DNA of 64,000 nucleotides from JALORV01 sp963766365 (GTDB taxonomy: Bacteria > Pseudomonadota > Gammaproteobacteria > Burkholderiales > Burkholderiaceae_F), in assembly GCA_963766365.1 (NCBI GenBank), contig CAVXZK010000001.1, forward strand, positions 124,001 through 188,000, written 5' to 3'. Both the position numbers and the translations under genes were made by a program. The notes below the pieces were generated by a model, which saw nothing but the letters and a program-made list of their open reading frames with translations, had not been told where the DNA came from and did no database searches. The stretch's first letter is position 1. The number at the start of each line of letters is the position of its first letter. Below, piece by piece: positions 9,445 through 19,285 of the stretch.

Positions 9445-10248
9445 TCAGCCGTCGCTGGTTACCAATGGAGCCAGGCGCGGCAGCGCTTCGATCGCGTTGT
9501 TGCGGTTCGCACGTGCCAGGGTCTGCGGCTCGACGTCCCGCAGCACGCAAAGCGCCGCGGCGATACGTGCGAGGTCTGCCGGTTCAGTGCGCTCCACGCC
9601 GGCCGGCGTGCGCCGCCACTCGGGAGCGATGTACGGCGCGTCGGTCTCGAGCACCAGCGTCTGCTGGGGCAGGGCCTCGGCGTGCCGGCGTATCCGCTGC
9701 GAACCACTGTACGTCAGCGAACCCCCGAATCCGAGCTTGAATCCACGCGCAAGGAACTGGTCGGCCTGCTGCGTGCTGCCATTGAACGCGTGGATGATTC
9801 CACCAGGTACTTCGATGCGACGCAGGTGCTTGAGCAGCAAGTCCGCGGAGCGCCGGACATGCACGATGACCGGCAAGCCGAAGTCACGCGCGATCCGCAG
9901 CTGCTCGCGGAAGAACCGCTCCTGGCGCGGGACATCGCGTGGCTCGAAAAGGTCGATGCCGATCTCGCCGACCGCGACGAAGCGGGGATCGTCGAGCGAC
10001 TCGCGAACTGCATCGCGCAGGCGCCCGATGTCCTCCTCGAAGGCATCGCCGATCCACAGGGGGTGCAGGCCGAGCGCATACGCGAAGCCATATTGGTGCG
10101 CGATCCCACTTGCCTTGGCGCGATCGTCGACGTGGCCGGTCGGCATCACGAGCATCGTCACCCCGGCAGCGCGTGCCCGCGCCACGACCGCGTCACGATC
10201 GGCGTCGAACTCTTCTGCGTCCAGGTGGCAGTGCGTGTCGATCCACAT
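9445..10248 (-). CDS. tatD: TatD family metal-dependent hydrolase
   Basis: 267 residues with the TatD pattern: MWIDTHCHLD (HxH metal ligands at the N-terminus), GEIGIDLFEP (metal-binding Glu), VIVHVRRS (His) and the late ETDAPYIAP (Asp). The family contains 3'-5' exonucleases and other metal-dependent hydrolases acting on DNA or RNA ends. It lies 3 bp upstream of the comEC start on the same strand, so the two are probably co-transcribed. The 5' end is only a few bases from the MITE-like element at 10254-10526, so the native promoter may have been altered by that insertion. Confidence 0.9.
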   Translation of the reverse strand: MWIDTHCHLDAEEFDADRDAVVARARAAGVTMLVMPTGHVDDRAKASGIAHQYGFAYALGLHPLWIGDAFEEDIGRLRDAVRESLDDPRFVAVGEIGIDLFEPRDVPRQERFFREQLRIARDFGLPVIVHVRRSADLLLKHLRRIEVPGGIIHAFNGSTQQADQFLARGFKLGFGGSLTYSGSQRIRRHAEALPQQTLVLETDAPYIAPEWRRTPAGVERTEPADLARIAAALCVLRDVEPQTLARANRNNAIEALPRLAPLVTSDG

Positions 10249-10253
10249 CGGAC

Positions 10254-10526
10254 CTAGGGCCTGTTCACGCTAAAGCCGGGAGATGCGTTGGGCCGCAATG
10301 CGGATGGATGCGCGAAGGGCGGCGCTGCGAATGGCTGTTCCCCTTCGCAAGCCGCCCGACAAAGCAGACGCCGCATTTCGGCCCAACCCAGAGGGAAAGT
10401 GAATGGCGGGCGCATTGCGTCGTTGCCGCTGCGCTGATTGGCATCAGCCAACGGCGCTTGCGGCGCCTCGCACTGCATTCCGCCATTCACTTTCGCACTC
10501 CCGGCTTTAGCGTGAACAGGCCCTAG
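10254..10526. mobile_element. MITE-like element, 273 bp, perfect 29-bp terminal inverted repeats
   Basis: Bases 10254-10282 (starting CTAGGGCCTGTTCACGC) are the exact reverse complement of 10498-10526. Inside, further inverted pairs can be seen: 10289-10304 with 10370-10385 (TTGGGCCGCAATGCGG type) and 10393-10408 with 10480-10495 (GAAAGTGAATGGCGG type). The single strand could thus fold into a long closing stem with branched hairpins. There is no transposase. Short ORFs on both strands look like chance. The outermost CTAG or TA could be a duplicated target, but the termini are palindromic, so the duplication length cannot be decided. It sits between tatD and DUF2062, two divergent genes, in their shared promoter region. 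Confidence 0.75.
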
Positions 10527-10599
10527 TGTAAGCACGGGAGCCGGCCGAACGGCGACGGCGGGTGGCGACGACTAGACTCCGGCACCGACCGTTTCGATC

Positions 10600-11154
10600 A
10601 TGCCGCGCAAGTTCTTCCGCAAGGTGATGCCGAGTGTCGACAAGGTGCGCGAAATGCGTGTCCTGTCGATGTTCGGCGACAGCCTCTTCCATCCTTCGCT
10701 GTGGCACCTGAATCGCCGCTCGGCGGCCGGCGGCGTGGCCGTCGGGCTCTTCTGCGGCCTCATTCCGGGTCCGCTGCAGATGCTGGGCGCCGGCATCGCA
10801 TGCGTGCTGTTTCGCGTGAACCTGCCGGTCGCACTGGTTGCAACCTTCTACACGAACCCGCTGACCATCGTGCCGCTGTACCTGGTCGCCTACCAGATCG
10901 GTTCGTTCGTCATGGGCTCGTCGAAGTCACGTCCGGTCACGATGCCACCCGACTGGGACTGGTCGCAGCCGGTCGCGTCGGCCGAGGCCATCGGTCAGTG
11001 GATGATCGGGCTCGGACCACCGCTGGCTCTCGGCGTCTTCCTGCTGGCCTGCCTGCTGTCCGCGCTGGGTTACGTCGTCGTCCGTGCGCTGTGGAGCATG
11101 CATCTGCGCCGCGCGTGGCAGGCGCGGCGCCGCCGTGCGCTGGGCTCGCAGTAG
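10600..11154 (+). CDS. DUF2062 membrane protein
   Basis: 184 residues. The centre carries the DUF2062 hallmark: GGVAVGLFCGLIPGPLQML, then FYTNPLTIVPLYLVAYQIGS, with three or four predicted membrane helices. A basic start (MPRKFFRKVMP) and a basic Arg-rich end (RRAWQARRRR) flank them, as is usual for the family. The function is unknown. In related bacteria it sits near comEC, lolCD and recJ, as here. The stop is 1 bp from the lolD stop, so the genes converge with essentially no room for a terminator between them. Confidence 0.85.
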   Translation: MPRKFFRKVMPSVDKVREMRVLSMFGDSLFHPSLWHLNRRSAAGGVAVGLFCGLIPGPLQMLGAGIACVLFRVNLPVALVATFYTNPLTIVPLYLVAYQIGSFVMGSSKSRPVTMPPDWDWSQPVASAEAIGQWMIGLGPPLALGVFLLACLLSALGYVVVRALWSMHLRRAWQARRRRALGSQ

Positions 11155-11155
11155 T

Positions 11156-11839
11156 TCAGGCGGGTTGCAGCTGGCCGTGCTCAAGCCGCAGTACACGGTG
11201 GCAGCGCCCCGCAAGCTCCGGATCGTGCGTGACGATGACCACCGAGGTGCGGTTCCGCTGCGCGAGGTCGACGAACACGGCGAACACCGTACGCGCCGTG
11301 TCTCGATCGAGATTGCCGGTCGGCTCGTCGGCCAGCACGCAGGCAGGCCGCGTGACGATCGCGCGGGCGATGGCGGTGCGCTGGCGCTCGCCTCCCGACA
11401 GCTCCGTCGGATGATGCTGCACCCGGCCCGCCAGTCCCACCGACGCAAGCGCCTGTCGCGCATGCTCACGCGCCTGCACCAGGCCCATGCGCCGGATAGC
11501 CAGCGGCATCGCAACATTGTCCAGCGCGGTGAACTCCGGCAGCAGGTGGTGAAACTGGTACACGAAGCCCAGTCGCTCGTTGCGCAGGCGCCCGCGTGAT
11601 GCGTCGTCCATCTGTGCCAGGTTGCGTCCTTCAACCAGGACCGCTCCCTGATCCGCGGCGTCAAGCCCGCCGAGAACGTGCAGCAGCGTGCTCTTGCCCG
11701 ATCCCGAGGCACCCACGATTGCGACGATTTCCGCCGGTGCAATGTCCAGTTCGGCGCCACGCAGGACGTCGACGGACAGCTCGCCTTCGCGATACGACTT
11801 GTGCAGCTCGCGAGCCGAAAGGACGGCGACCTCAGTCAT
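11156..11839 (-). CDS. lolD: LolD, ATPase of the lipoprotein-releasing ABC transporter
   Basis: 227 residues with a complete ABC cassette: Walker A GASGSGKST (43-51), Q-loop FVYQFHHLLPEFTALDNV with the Lol-type FHHLLPEF, signature LSGGERQR, Walker B VLADEPTGNLD and switch His in VIVTHDPEL. LolD drives release of outer-membrane lipoproteins from the inner membrane to the chaperone LolA. The start overlaps the end of the lolC/E permease gene by 8 bp, which is the usual coupled arrangement. Confidence 0.95.
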   Translation of the reverse strand: MTEVAVLSARELHKSYREGELSVDVLRGAELDIAPAEIVAIVGASGSGKSTLLHVLGGLDAADQGAVLVEGRNLAQMDDASRGRLRNERLGFVYQFHHLLPEFTALDNVAMPLAIRRMGLVQAREHARQALASVGLAGRVQHHPTELSGGERQRTAIARAIVTRPACVLADEPTGNLDRDTARTVFAVFVDLAQRNRTSVVIVTHDPELAGRCHRVLRLEHGQLQPA

Positions 11840-13085
11840 AGCGCAGCGCTTCCGCGGGTCGAACGCGCGAGGCGCGCCAGCTCGGGTACAGCGTGGCGAC
11901 CAGCGACAGGATGATCGAGATCACCGCGATCGGCACGATGTCGCCCGCCCGCGGCTCCGACGGCAGCGAACTGATGAAGTAGATGTCCTTCGGAATCAAC
12001 GGAAAACCCGCGATGCGCTCGATCGTCGGAAAGATCGACGCTAGGTTGGTCGCGACGAAGAGTCCGCCGGCCACCCCGAGCAGCGTACCCAGCACGCCGA
12101 TCAGCGCGCCCTGCACCATGAATACCGCCATGACGCTGCGCGGCGTTGCGCCGAGCGTACGCAGGATCGCGATGTCGGCCTGCTTCTCGGTGACCGTCAT
12201 CACCAGCGTCGAGACCAGGTTGAACGCGGCGACCGCGACGATCAGGGCGAGGATGATGAACATCATGCGCTTTTCGACTTGCACCGCCGCGAACCAGCTC
12301 GGGTTCTGGCGCGACCAGTCACGCACCAGCAGCTTGGGCGGCAGGGTCTTGACCAGCTGCGACGCGACCTCCGTGGCCCGCTGCATGTCCTTGATCCTCA
12401 GCCGCACGCCGGTGGGACCATCAATGCGGAACAGCCGCTGCGCATCGCCGAGGTGCACCAGCGCGAGCGCACTGTCATATTCGTAGTGCCCGGAGTCGAA
12501 GGTGCCGGTCACCGTGAACTGCTTCAGCCGGGGAACCACGCCGGCCGGCGTCACCTGACCCTGTGGCGCGATCAGCGTGATCTTCTCGCCCAGCGCAACG
12601 CCGAGCGCACGCGCCAGTTCGCCACCCAGCACGATGCCGAATTCGCCGTCCTTGAGTGCTGTCAGCGGCTCGCCGCGGACCTGTGATGCGATGTCCGAGA
12701 CCGCCGGTTCGGCCTCCGGCTCGATGCCGCGCACCAGGACGCCGCGGACCGCATCACCGCGCGTCAGCAGCGCCTGGGCATTGATGTACGGCGCCGCACC
12801 GATCACCTCCGGATTGGTTCGCGCGCTCCGCTCCACCTCTTTCCAGTCGATCGGCGTGCCCAGCGAGAACACTTCGATGTGCGACACCACCGACAGCATG
12901 CGATCCCGCACCTGGGACACAAAGCCGTTCATCACCGACAGCACGACGATCAGCGCCATCACGCCGAGGGCGATGCCCACCATCGAAATGCCCGAGATGA
13001 ACGAGATAAAACCGTTGCGCCGGCGCGCGCGGCGACCGGCGCGCGTATAGCGCAGCCCGATGCGGAGTTCGTAGGGGAGGTTCAA
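11832..13085 (-). CDS. lolC: LolC/LolE-type lipoprotein-releasing permease
   Basis: 417 residues from a TTG at 13085 (reading NLPYELRIGLRYTRAGRR). This is where LolC/LolE family members begin, and it gives the usual length. A longer ATG frame to 13190 would overlap the divergent gene and adds 35 residues without family character. One N-terminal helix (GFISFISGISMVGIALGVMA) is followed by a large periplasmic domain and three C-terminal helices in the FtsX region (FIILALIVAVAAFNLVSTLV, AVFMVQGALIGVLGTLLG and the last SIILSLVATLYPSWRASR). The ending VRPAEALRYD is typical. No strong ribosome site precedes the TTG, so the exact start is the weak point. Confidence 0.9.
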   Translation of the reverse strand: MNLPYELRIGLRYTRAGRRARRRNGFISFISGISMVGIALGVMALIVVLSVMNGFVSQVRDRMLSVVSHIEVFSLGTPIDWKEVERSARTNPEVIGAAPYINAQALLTRGDAVRGVLVRGIEPEAEPAVSDIASQVRGEPLTALKDGEFGIVLGGELARALGVALGEKITLIAPQGQVTPAGVVPRLKQFTVTGTFDSGHYEYDSALALVHLGDAQRLFRIDGPTGVRLRIKDMQRATEVASQLVKTLPPKLLVRDWSRQNPSWFAAVQVEKRMMFIILALIVAVAAFNLVSTLVMTVTEKQADIAILRTLGATPRSVMAVFMVQGALIGVLGTLLGVAGGLFVATNLASIFPTIERIAGFPLIPKDIYFISSLPSEPRAGDIVPIAVISIILSLVATLYPSWRASRVRPAEALRYD

Positions 13086-13175
13086 GGGGAACGAGGCCGA
13101 AGCGAATCGATTGTATCCAAGCACCCTGGTGCGCCGTTTCAGTGCCGATCCGCCGGAAGAGGTACGGCTCTTAGA

Positions 13176-14174
13176 ATGGCTCGAATGCACGTGACAGCCA
13201 TTGTTCCCGGATCACTGGTCCCCGCCCCGCTGGCCGCGGAACTGACGGCATCGCTGCAGGCGCCGACGCTGGCGCGGCTGCTGCGCGGCTCCAGCGCGGC
13301 TTCGGAGTCCACTTCGGCTCCGGGACTGGCCGATGCGACCTGGCTGGCGCGCGAGGTTTACGGCGTGCCACCGCCGGCGCCCACAGCACCGTATGCGTGG
13401 GCAGCACTGGCCGGCTCGCGTGACGCGCAACTGCACCTGTGGCAGGCCGATCCGGTTCACATCGCGATCGGTCGCGACAGTCTCATCGTGCAGGACCTCG
13501 GAAACGCGAAGCCTAGCGAGGCTGAAGCCGACGCGCTGATCACGGCCGCAAACGACGCGCTACGGCCCGCAGGCTGCGCGCTTCAGCGGCAGGGGGCTGA
13601 GTGGTTCCTGAGCGCGGATCGCGCGTGGACGATGGCGCCACGACCGCTGTCGGCGGTGCTCGGCCAGCCTATGCCCGTGGCCGGGGCGGACGACGGCGAT
13701 GCGCTGCATTGGAGCCGCCTGCTCAACGAAATTCAAATGCGCTGGCACGCGGACCCCGTCAACCGGGACCGTGATGCCCAGGGCCTGCCCGTCATCAATT
13801 CGCTGTGGCTGCACGGCGGTGGAACCTGGAGTTCGCGGACGCCGCTGCGCTGGCCGCGGGTACACACGCAGCGTTTCGACCTGCAGGGCCTGGCGACCGC
13901 CGCAGGCGCCACGTTCACCAAGCCGGACGACGCCGTGAACGGCGACGCACTGCTGGTCTGGGACGACGCCCTCGCCTTCGCCCGCGAGGCTGACTGGTCG
14001 GGGTGGCTCGTGGCGATGCAGGCGATCGACCGCAGATTCGCGTCCTTGCCGCCGTCCGCTACGCTTGAACTCGTGATGACAGGACGCGAGCGTATTCGTG
14101 TGCGCTGCGCCAGACCGTCGGACCGATATTGTTTCTGGCGCCGCACCGCACTTGAAGTAGCCCTGGCCGAATGA
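13176..14174 (+). CDS. phosphoglycerate-mutase-like protein upstream of recJ
   Basis: 332 residues from the ATG at 13176, preceded by GGAAGAGG. An in-frame ATG at 13185 is the alternative. Recognisable parts are LLNEIQMRWHADPVNRDRDAQ and GLPVINSLWLHGGG, the conserved heart of proteins labelled 2,3-bisphosphoglycerate-independent phosphoglycerate mutase or 'regulatory protein' in betaproteobacteria, where they also precede recJ. No alkaline-phosphatase-type metal site can be seen, so catalytic activity is doubtful and the name rests on family labelling. Its TGA overlaps the recJ ATG (ATGA), so the two are translationally coupled. Confidence 0.7.
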   Translation: MARMHVTAIVPGSLVPAPLAAELTASLQAPTLARLLRGSSAASESTSAPGLADATWLAREVYGVPPPAPTAPYAWAALAGSRDAQLHLWQADPVHIAIGRDSLIVQDLGNAKPSEAEADALITAANDALRPAGCALQRQGAEWFLSADRAWTMAPRPLSAVLGQPMPVAGADDGDALHWSRLLNEIQMRWHADPVNRDRDAQGLPVINSLWLHGGGTWSSRTPLRWPRVHTQRFDLQGLATAAGATFTKPDDAVNGDALLVWDDALAFAREADWSGWLVAMQAIDRRFASLPPSATLELVMTGRERIRVRCARPSDRYCFWRRTALEVALAE

Positions 14175-15820
14175 CCCGACTGATCACGCGCGACTACGAC
14201 CCGACTGTGGCACGGCGCCTTGGGGCCGCCGGCATGCCGGCGCCGCTCGCCCGCGTGCTGGCCGCGCGCGGGATCACCAGCGACGAGCAGTTGCGGCTTT
14301 CGCTGGAAGGGCTTATCGCGCCGGGCGCGCTTTCGCACGTCGACGCTGCAGCCTCGCTGCTGGCCGACGCGATCGATGCCGAGGCTCGCCTGCTGATCGT
14401 GGCCGACTACGACTGCGACGGCGCCACTGCATGCGCCGTCGGCCTGCGCGGGCTGCGCATGCTTGCCGCAGGATCCCAGGCGTCGGTCGACTACCTCGTG
14501 CCGAACCGCTTCGAGTACGGCTATGGCCTGACGCCCGAGATCGTCGAGCTGGCGGCACAACGCCAGCCGGACCTGCTGATCACCGTCGACAACGGCATCG
14601 CCAGCGTGGAAGGCGTGGCGCGTGCGAATGAACTTGGCATCGAAGTCCTGGTCACCGATCACCACCTGCCCGGGGCCGTCCTGCCGGACGCCGCGTGCAT
14701 CGTCAATCCCAACCAGCCAGGCTGCGGTTTTCCGAGCAAGCACCTGGCCGGCGTCGGCGTGATGTTCTATGTACTGCTGGCGCTGCGCGCCGAGCTGCGC
14801 GCGCGCGGCCGCTTCGACATGGCATCGCAACCGCGCCTCGACACTCTGCTCGATCTCGTCGCGCTCGGCACGGTCGCGGACGTCGTGCGCCTCGATCACA
14901 ACAACCGCGTGCTCGTCGCGCAGGGGCTGCAGCGTATCCGCAGCGGTCGTTTGCATCCGGGCATCGCGGCGCTGTTCCAGGTCGCTGGCCGCGATGCGCG
15001 CACGGCACGCGCGGCAGATCTCGGCTTTGCAATCGGCCCGCGGATCAACGCCGCCGGGCGCCTGACCGACATGACGGTGGGAATCGAGTGCCTCACCACC
15101 GACAGCTTCGAGCGTGCGCTCGTGCTGGCCCAGCAGCTGGATGAGCTGAATCGCGAACGGCGCGAGATCGAAAGCGACATGCAGCTCGATGCCCTCGCTG
15201 CGATCGACGACGCCGTGGTCCAGCAGCGCAGCACGATCTGCCTGTTCGACGAGTTCTGGCACCAGGGCGTCGTCGGGCTGGTCGCCTCGCGCATCAAGGA
15301 GAAGTATCACCGCCCGACGATTGCGTTCGCGCGCTCCGGCGAGTCGGAACTGCGCGGTTCAGGCCGGTCGATCGAGGGCGTGCACCTGCGCGACACGCTC
15401 GACCTCGTCACCAAGGTCGCCCCGACACTGGTGAAGCGCTTCGGCGGCCACGCGATGGCGGCGGGCCTGACTCTGGCCGCCGACGAGTACGACCGCTTCG
15501 CTGCCGCCTTCGAGGCCGCGACTTCAAGCTCATGCGACCGCTCGATCTTCGACCGCACCATTGCCACCGATGGCGCCCTCGAACCCAGCGAATTCACTTT
15601 TGGACTCGTCGAAGCCTGCGAACAGCACGTCTGGGGCCAGGGCTTCCCGGCGCCGCTGTTTGCGCAGGAATTCGACGTCGTTGAACAGCGCCTGGTCAAG
15701 GAACGGCATCTGAAGCTCGGACTCGAACTTGATGGGCGGCGGTTCAACGGCATCTTCTTCCGCCGCACCGAACCGCTTGCCGCGCCGAGCACGGCTCGCC
15801 TACCGACCGGCGATCGATGA
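14171..15820 (+). CDS. recJ: RecJ single-stranded-DNA-specific 5'-3' exonuclease
   Basis: 549 residues with the DHH phosphoesterase signature: VADYDCDGATACA (motif I), VTVDNGIASVEGV, VTDHHLPGAVLPDA (motif III DHH), GTVADVVRL, then the DHHA1 half with GSGRSIEGVHLRD and KRFGGHAMAAGLT, and a C-terminal OB-fold. It degrades ssDNA 5'-3' in recombination and mismatch repair. It is coupled to the preceding gene by an ATGA overlap. The length is close to the family norm and all catalytic blocks are present. Confidence 0.95.
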   Translation: MTRLITRDYDPTVARRLGAAGMPAPLARVLAARGITSDEQLRLSLEGLIAPGALSHVDAAASLLADAIDAEARLLIVADYDCDGATACAVGLRGLRMLAAGSQASVDYLVPNRFEYGYGLTPEIVELAAQRQPDLLITVDNGIASVEGVARANELGIEVLVTDHHLPGAVLPDAACIVNPNQPGCGFPSKHLAGVGVMFYVLLALRAELRARGRFDMASQPRLDTLLDLVALGTVADVVRLDHNNRVLVAQGLQRIRSGRLHPGIAALFQVAGRDARTARAADLGFAIGPRINAAGRLTDMTVGIECLTTDSFERALVLAQQLDELNRERREIESDMQLDALAAIDDAVVQQRSTICLFDEFWHQGVVGLVASRIKEKYHRPTIAFARSGESELRGSGRSIEGVHLRDTLDLVTKVAPTLVKRFGGHAMAAGLTLAADEYDRFAAAFEAATSSSCDRSIFDRTIATDGALEPSEFTFGLVEACEQHVWGQGFPAPLFAQEFDVVEQRLVKERHLKLGLELDGRRFNGIFFRRTEPLAAPSTARLPTGDR

Positions 15821-16022
15821 CTACCAGGGCCAGCGTCGTCTGACGCTTTTCGTCGAGCAGTGTGAATAGTCCGGTTGACGCGAGCGTCGGGCCCGCGGAA
15901 AGTTACAGCGGGGACCAGACTCGCTCGGCAATATCGCCGGCGCTGGACCCGGCTAACCAACAGTGGAAGCGACGTTTACCAGGCCGTGGGGGCTTGGAAC
16001 TCAACAGGCGGAGGCCAACATA

Positions 16023-16529
16023 ATGAAGAAACTGCTTGCTTTGATATTGGGCGCCGTAGCAATCGCCGGCTGTCGCAGCCTTCCCGAATCGGTGGGCGGT
16101 ACGTTCGATCCTGCGCGACCGCTGATTGCGGTGACCGCCGAGAACCGGCTGGTTGTGAATCAGGAACCGATCATCGTCCCGCGGAGAGGCGTCGATTGGA
16201 CCATCACATGGCAGCTTCCGCGCGATGGGAAAGCCCGATTCCTCAAGGAAAAGGGGAGGTCGACGATCGAACTGCTGGACAAGTTGCTTCGTCCCGACGG
16301 CAATCCCATGCGGGATTCGAGGCCCAGGAAGCCCGGATCAATCGCGAACTCGGCGCTGATCGGCGGCGCGGGAACGAAGCATCTTGGCTGCAAGTTTCGC
16401 AACGAATACGAATACGAGTGCGTCATCCAGGCCATATCAGTCAGATCCAATATCGACGGGCCTGTTTTCGTACACGATGCCGCGTCGAACATCGACGGCA
16501 AACTCGTCATATCCGACCCTCGATCGTGA
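16023..16529 (+). CDS. small lipoprotein of unknown function
   Basis: 168 residues from the ATG at 16023, with GGAGG about 9 bases upstream. The N-terminus MKKLLALILGAVAIAGC is a classic lipoprotein signal peptide: a basic start, a hydrophobic stretch, then the lipobox I-A-G-C with Cys17 as the lipidation site. The mature part contains an extended region with WTITWQLPRDGKARF and no domain I recognise. It stands alone, 202 bp after recJ and before a decayed regulator gene, so context gives no hint. Base usage is less GC-biased than the surrounding core genes. It may be recently acquired. Confidence 0.7.
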   Translation: MKKLLALILGAVAIAGCRSLPESVGGTFDPARPLIAVTAENRLVVNQEPIIVPRRGVDWTITWQLPRDGKARFLKEKGRSTIELLDKLLRPDGNPMRDSRPRKPGSIANSALIGGAGTKHLGCKFRNEYEYECVIQAISVRSNIDGPVFVHDAASNIDGKLVISDPRS

Positions 16530-16930
16530 TGCACTAGGTTCGGCAGCCGCGCGGGTAAGCCGCGACGCTAGCCGGGGGCGCTGTCTCCAGCCAGCTGGCG
16601 ACTCGGTGCATCGCCACCTCGAACGCGAGGTCCTTGCCGATGGAGCCGTCCCGGCCGTCGCATCCGGCACCCGCTGGATGCGGCTCGCTGTAGCGTCGAC
16701 GAACGCCTCGTCTGCGGGGTCCCGCCGAAGACCGCTGCGGGCTGCCTGCGCTTCCGCCGCGTTCACAAGACTCAGTCGCAGTCATCCAGTCGCCAGTTTC
16801 TGCAGGGCAAGACCCGCAGCGATCTTCCTAGGATCGCCTGGCCCGGATCGGCCTGGCACCGATGCGCTGGACTCGGTCAGTATCGTGCGTGCCTCCCGGG
16901 CGAACGCAGACGCGCTTCCTTGGACTCATG
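16530..16930. other. 400-bp stretch without a recognisable gene
   Basis: No frame here looks like a real protein on either strand. It follows the lipoprotein stop and adjoins the decayed 3' end of the regulator pseudogene to the right, so it may be a further, unrecognisable remnant of that gene. I see no tRNA, strong hairpin or repeat in it. Confidence 0.4.
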
Positions 16931-19222
16931 GTTAAGCATGGCGTATCGCTAGGTTAGCTTCGGCAACGCCGATGTTCCGGTCGTCGCTCAACTCGCGAAG
17001 CAGCGAGCCTCTTCGGTACTTCAACCGGGCGGCTTGAAATTCGCATGACGCGCAGCAGTTGGCCCCTGGCGTTAAGCGCGGCCGCCTGCTCCGCGCTCCG
17101 CAGCCTGCGCGCCAGCGCCTGGACCGCCTCTTCCGCGTGCCTGGCCGCCGCCGGCGATTTCCCGCGCCGAGCACTCGACATCCCCAAGCGACTGAGGCAG
17201 CCACGACGTGAGCTCCGGTCCTGCAGTCGCGCGCGATCCGCAAGCTCCTTTCGAAGTGCTCCCTTGCTGTCGTCGTAGCGACCATGAAACAGTTGCGATC
17301 TGTCCGGCGTCGACCAGGCGCGGCAGCGTTTGGTCCCGCTATCAGCCGAGCCCCTTCCTCTGAGGCAGCTTTGGGCCGATTGAGCACCGCCGTCCAGCGA
17401 CCGCTATTCAGCAGTAGTACCGAGCGCGTCGAGAAGGCTCACGTCGGATTCGCACCGCTGCGCGTCTTGCCGCCCAGTGGCGAAGCCGACAAAGATATTC
17501 TCGCTATCGGCATCCAGTCGGCGCATCCACGTGCCCTGCTGTCGAGCCCGAGCAGATGCCGGCGCGCCCGGCGTTCCACGTAGCTCGACGAAGAATTCGA
17601 AGGTGCGCTTTCTCGACGATCGTCCCGCTCCTCCGGTGTCGGCCGAGGCTTTCGCGGCGTACTGACGCACGGTGTCCAGCATCCGATAACGCCCGGACTG
17701 TCGTGTCGATGACCACCAGCGACTTCTCGACGAGACTCGCTCAGGAGGTCGAGCACGTCCTCATCTGTGATCGCCACCGCCGGCCCTGACGGACTCCGCG
17801 GCTTCCAGCGTCCAGCCCCCGGCGAACACCGCCAGCCGCCGAAAGATCGCGCGTTCCTTCACGTCCAGCAGGTCATGGCTCCAGTCAATCAATGCGCGCA
17901 GCGTCTGCTGTCGCGGCAACGCCGTGCGGTCGCCGCGGTTTAGCAGACGAAAACGGTCATCCAACCGAGCCGCGATCTGTTCAACCGACATGGTCCGCAC
18001 TCGCGCGGCCGCCAACTCGATAGCAAGCGGAATTCCATCGAGGCGCCGGCAGATCTCGGCAACAGCGCGCACCGAGTCTTCGTTGAGTCGAAAAGCCGGC
18101 TGAACCGCTTTCGCCCGATCGATGAACAGCCTCACGGAATCGATTGCCATCAAGGCATCGGTCGACGTGTTCTCGTCCTTATGCGGCGCGGGCAGGGGCG
18201 CAACCGGGAACACGATCTCGCCGGCGATGCGCAGCGAATCGCGGCTCGACGCCAGCACCTGGACCGTCGGCCCGGCCTCCAGCAGGCGCTTTGCCAGTAC
18301 CGCGCAGGCCTGCACGACATGCTCGCAGTTGTCGAGAACGATCAGCAACTGTCTGTCGCGCACGAACCGTACCAGTGCATCTGTCACCGTACCGCCCGGC
18401 TCTTCCTTCACCCCGAGCACGGAGGCCACCGCCTGCGGCACCAGCTGCGGGTCCGACGAGCGCCGCGAGTTCAACGAACCACACGCCGTCCGGATAGTTA
18501 TCGAGCACGACAGCCGCGACCTGCACCGAGAGCCGCGACTTGCCCAGGCCGCCCATGCCGAGCAGAGTGAGCAGCCGGCTGTTGGCCAGCAGTTGCCGGA
18601 CCTGCTCCATCTCGTGGTCGCGCCCGACAAAGGAATTGAGCTGCTGGGCAAGGTTGTTGGGCGTGCTCGTCATCGAACGCAGCGGCGGAAAGTCCTTGCG
18701 CAATGCAGGATGAACGATCTGGAAGAGGTGCTCGGGCGAGCCGAGGTCGCGCAGGCGCACCGAGCCGAGATCGCGCAGCACGACACTCTGCGGAAGGCGC
18801 CCCGCGACACGGTCCGCGACCGCCTGCGACAGCAACACCTGCCCGCCGTGTGCCGCGCTCATGATTCGCGCCGCCCGATTCACCGCCGGGCCGTAGAAGT
18901 CATTGTCGCGCCGCTGGTCGGCGCCGAGATGCAGTCCACAACGAACGTTGAGCGGCGCGCGTGCGGTGCTCGGCTCAGCAAGCGCGAGCTGCAGGTCGAT
19001 GACGGCCGCGATCGCATCGGAAGGATCGTCGAACACCGCGTGCACGCCATCGCCGGTTGTCTTCACCACAGCGCCACGATGACGCTGCACCGCGGCGCGC
19101 GAGATCTCGTCGTGCCACGCCACCGTCTGCGCCGCGCGCCCCGGATCGGCCTCCCACAGCCGCGTACTGCCCTCGATATCCGAGAACAGGTACGTCACTG
19201 AAGCAGCAGCGGATTCGATCAT
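16931..19222 (-). pseudogene. decayed nucleotide cyclase - ATPase - TPR transcriptional regulator
   Basis: From the ATG at 19222 the frame reads a class III adenylate/guanylate cyclase domain (VTYLFSDIEGSTRLWE, VVKTTGDGVHAVFD, RCGLHLGADQ). It then runs into an AAA/NB-ARC-type ATPase (LGMGGLGKSRLSVQVA as P-loop). A one-base insertion near 18457 shifts the frame. The ATPase continues in another frame (LIVLDNCEHVVQ, then RRLDGIPLAIELAAARV) to about 17765. Two or more further shifts follow (DEDVLDLLS, then LVEKSLVVIDTTVR, then RYRMLDTVRQYAAK), and only scraps of TPR repeats remain (AREHFERSLRIARD, SLLRELSDDRNIGVAEANLAI). Intact relatives are about 900-1100 residues. The cyclase domain alone might still be expressed, truncated. 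Confidence 0.8.
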
Positions 19223-19285
19223 CGGTGCACCCGGCCCGGGCATGGCAGCGGCGAGCGCGCGGAGTTTACGTGCGCCGAAGGAGCG

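Noticed and set aside
13733..15310. 525-residue frame antisense to recJ
   Set aside because: Shadow of recJ. Composition is typical of reverse-complement GC-rich coding DNA.
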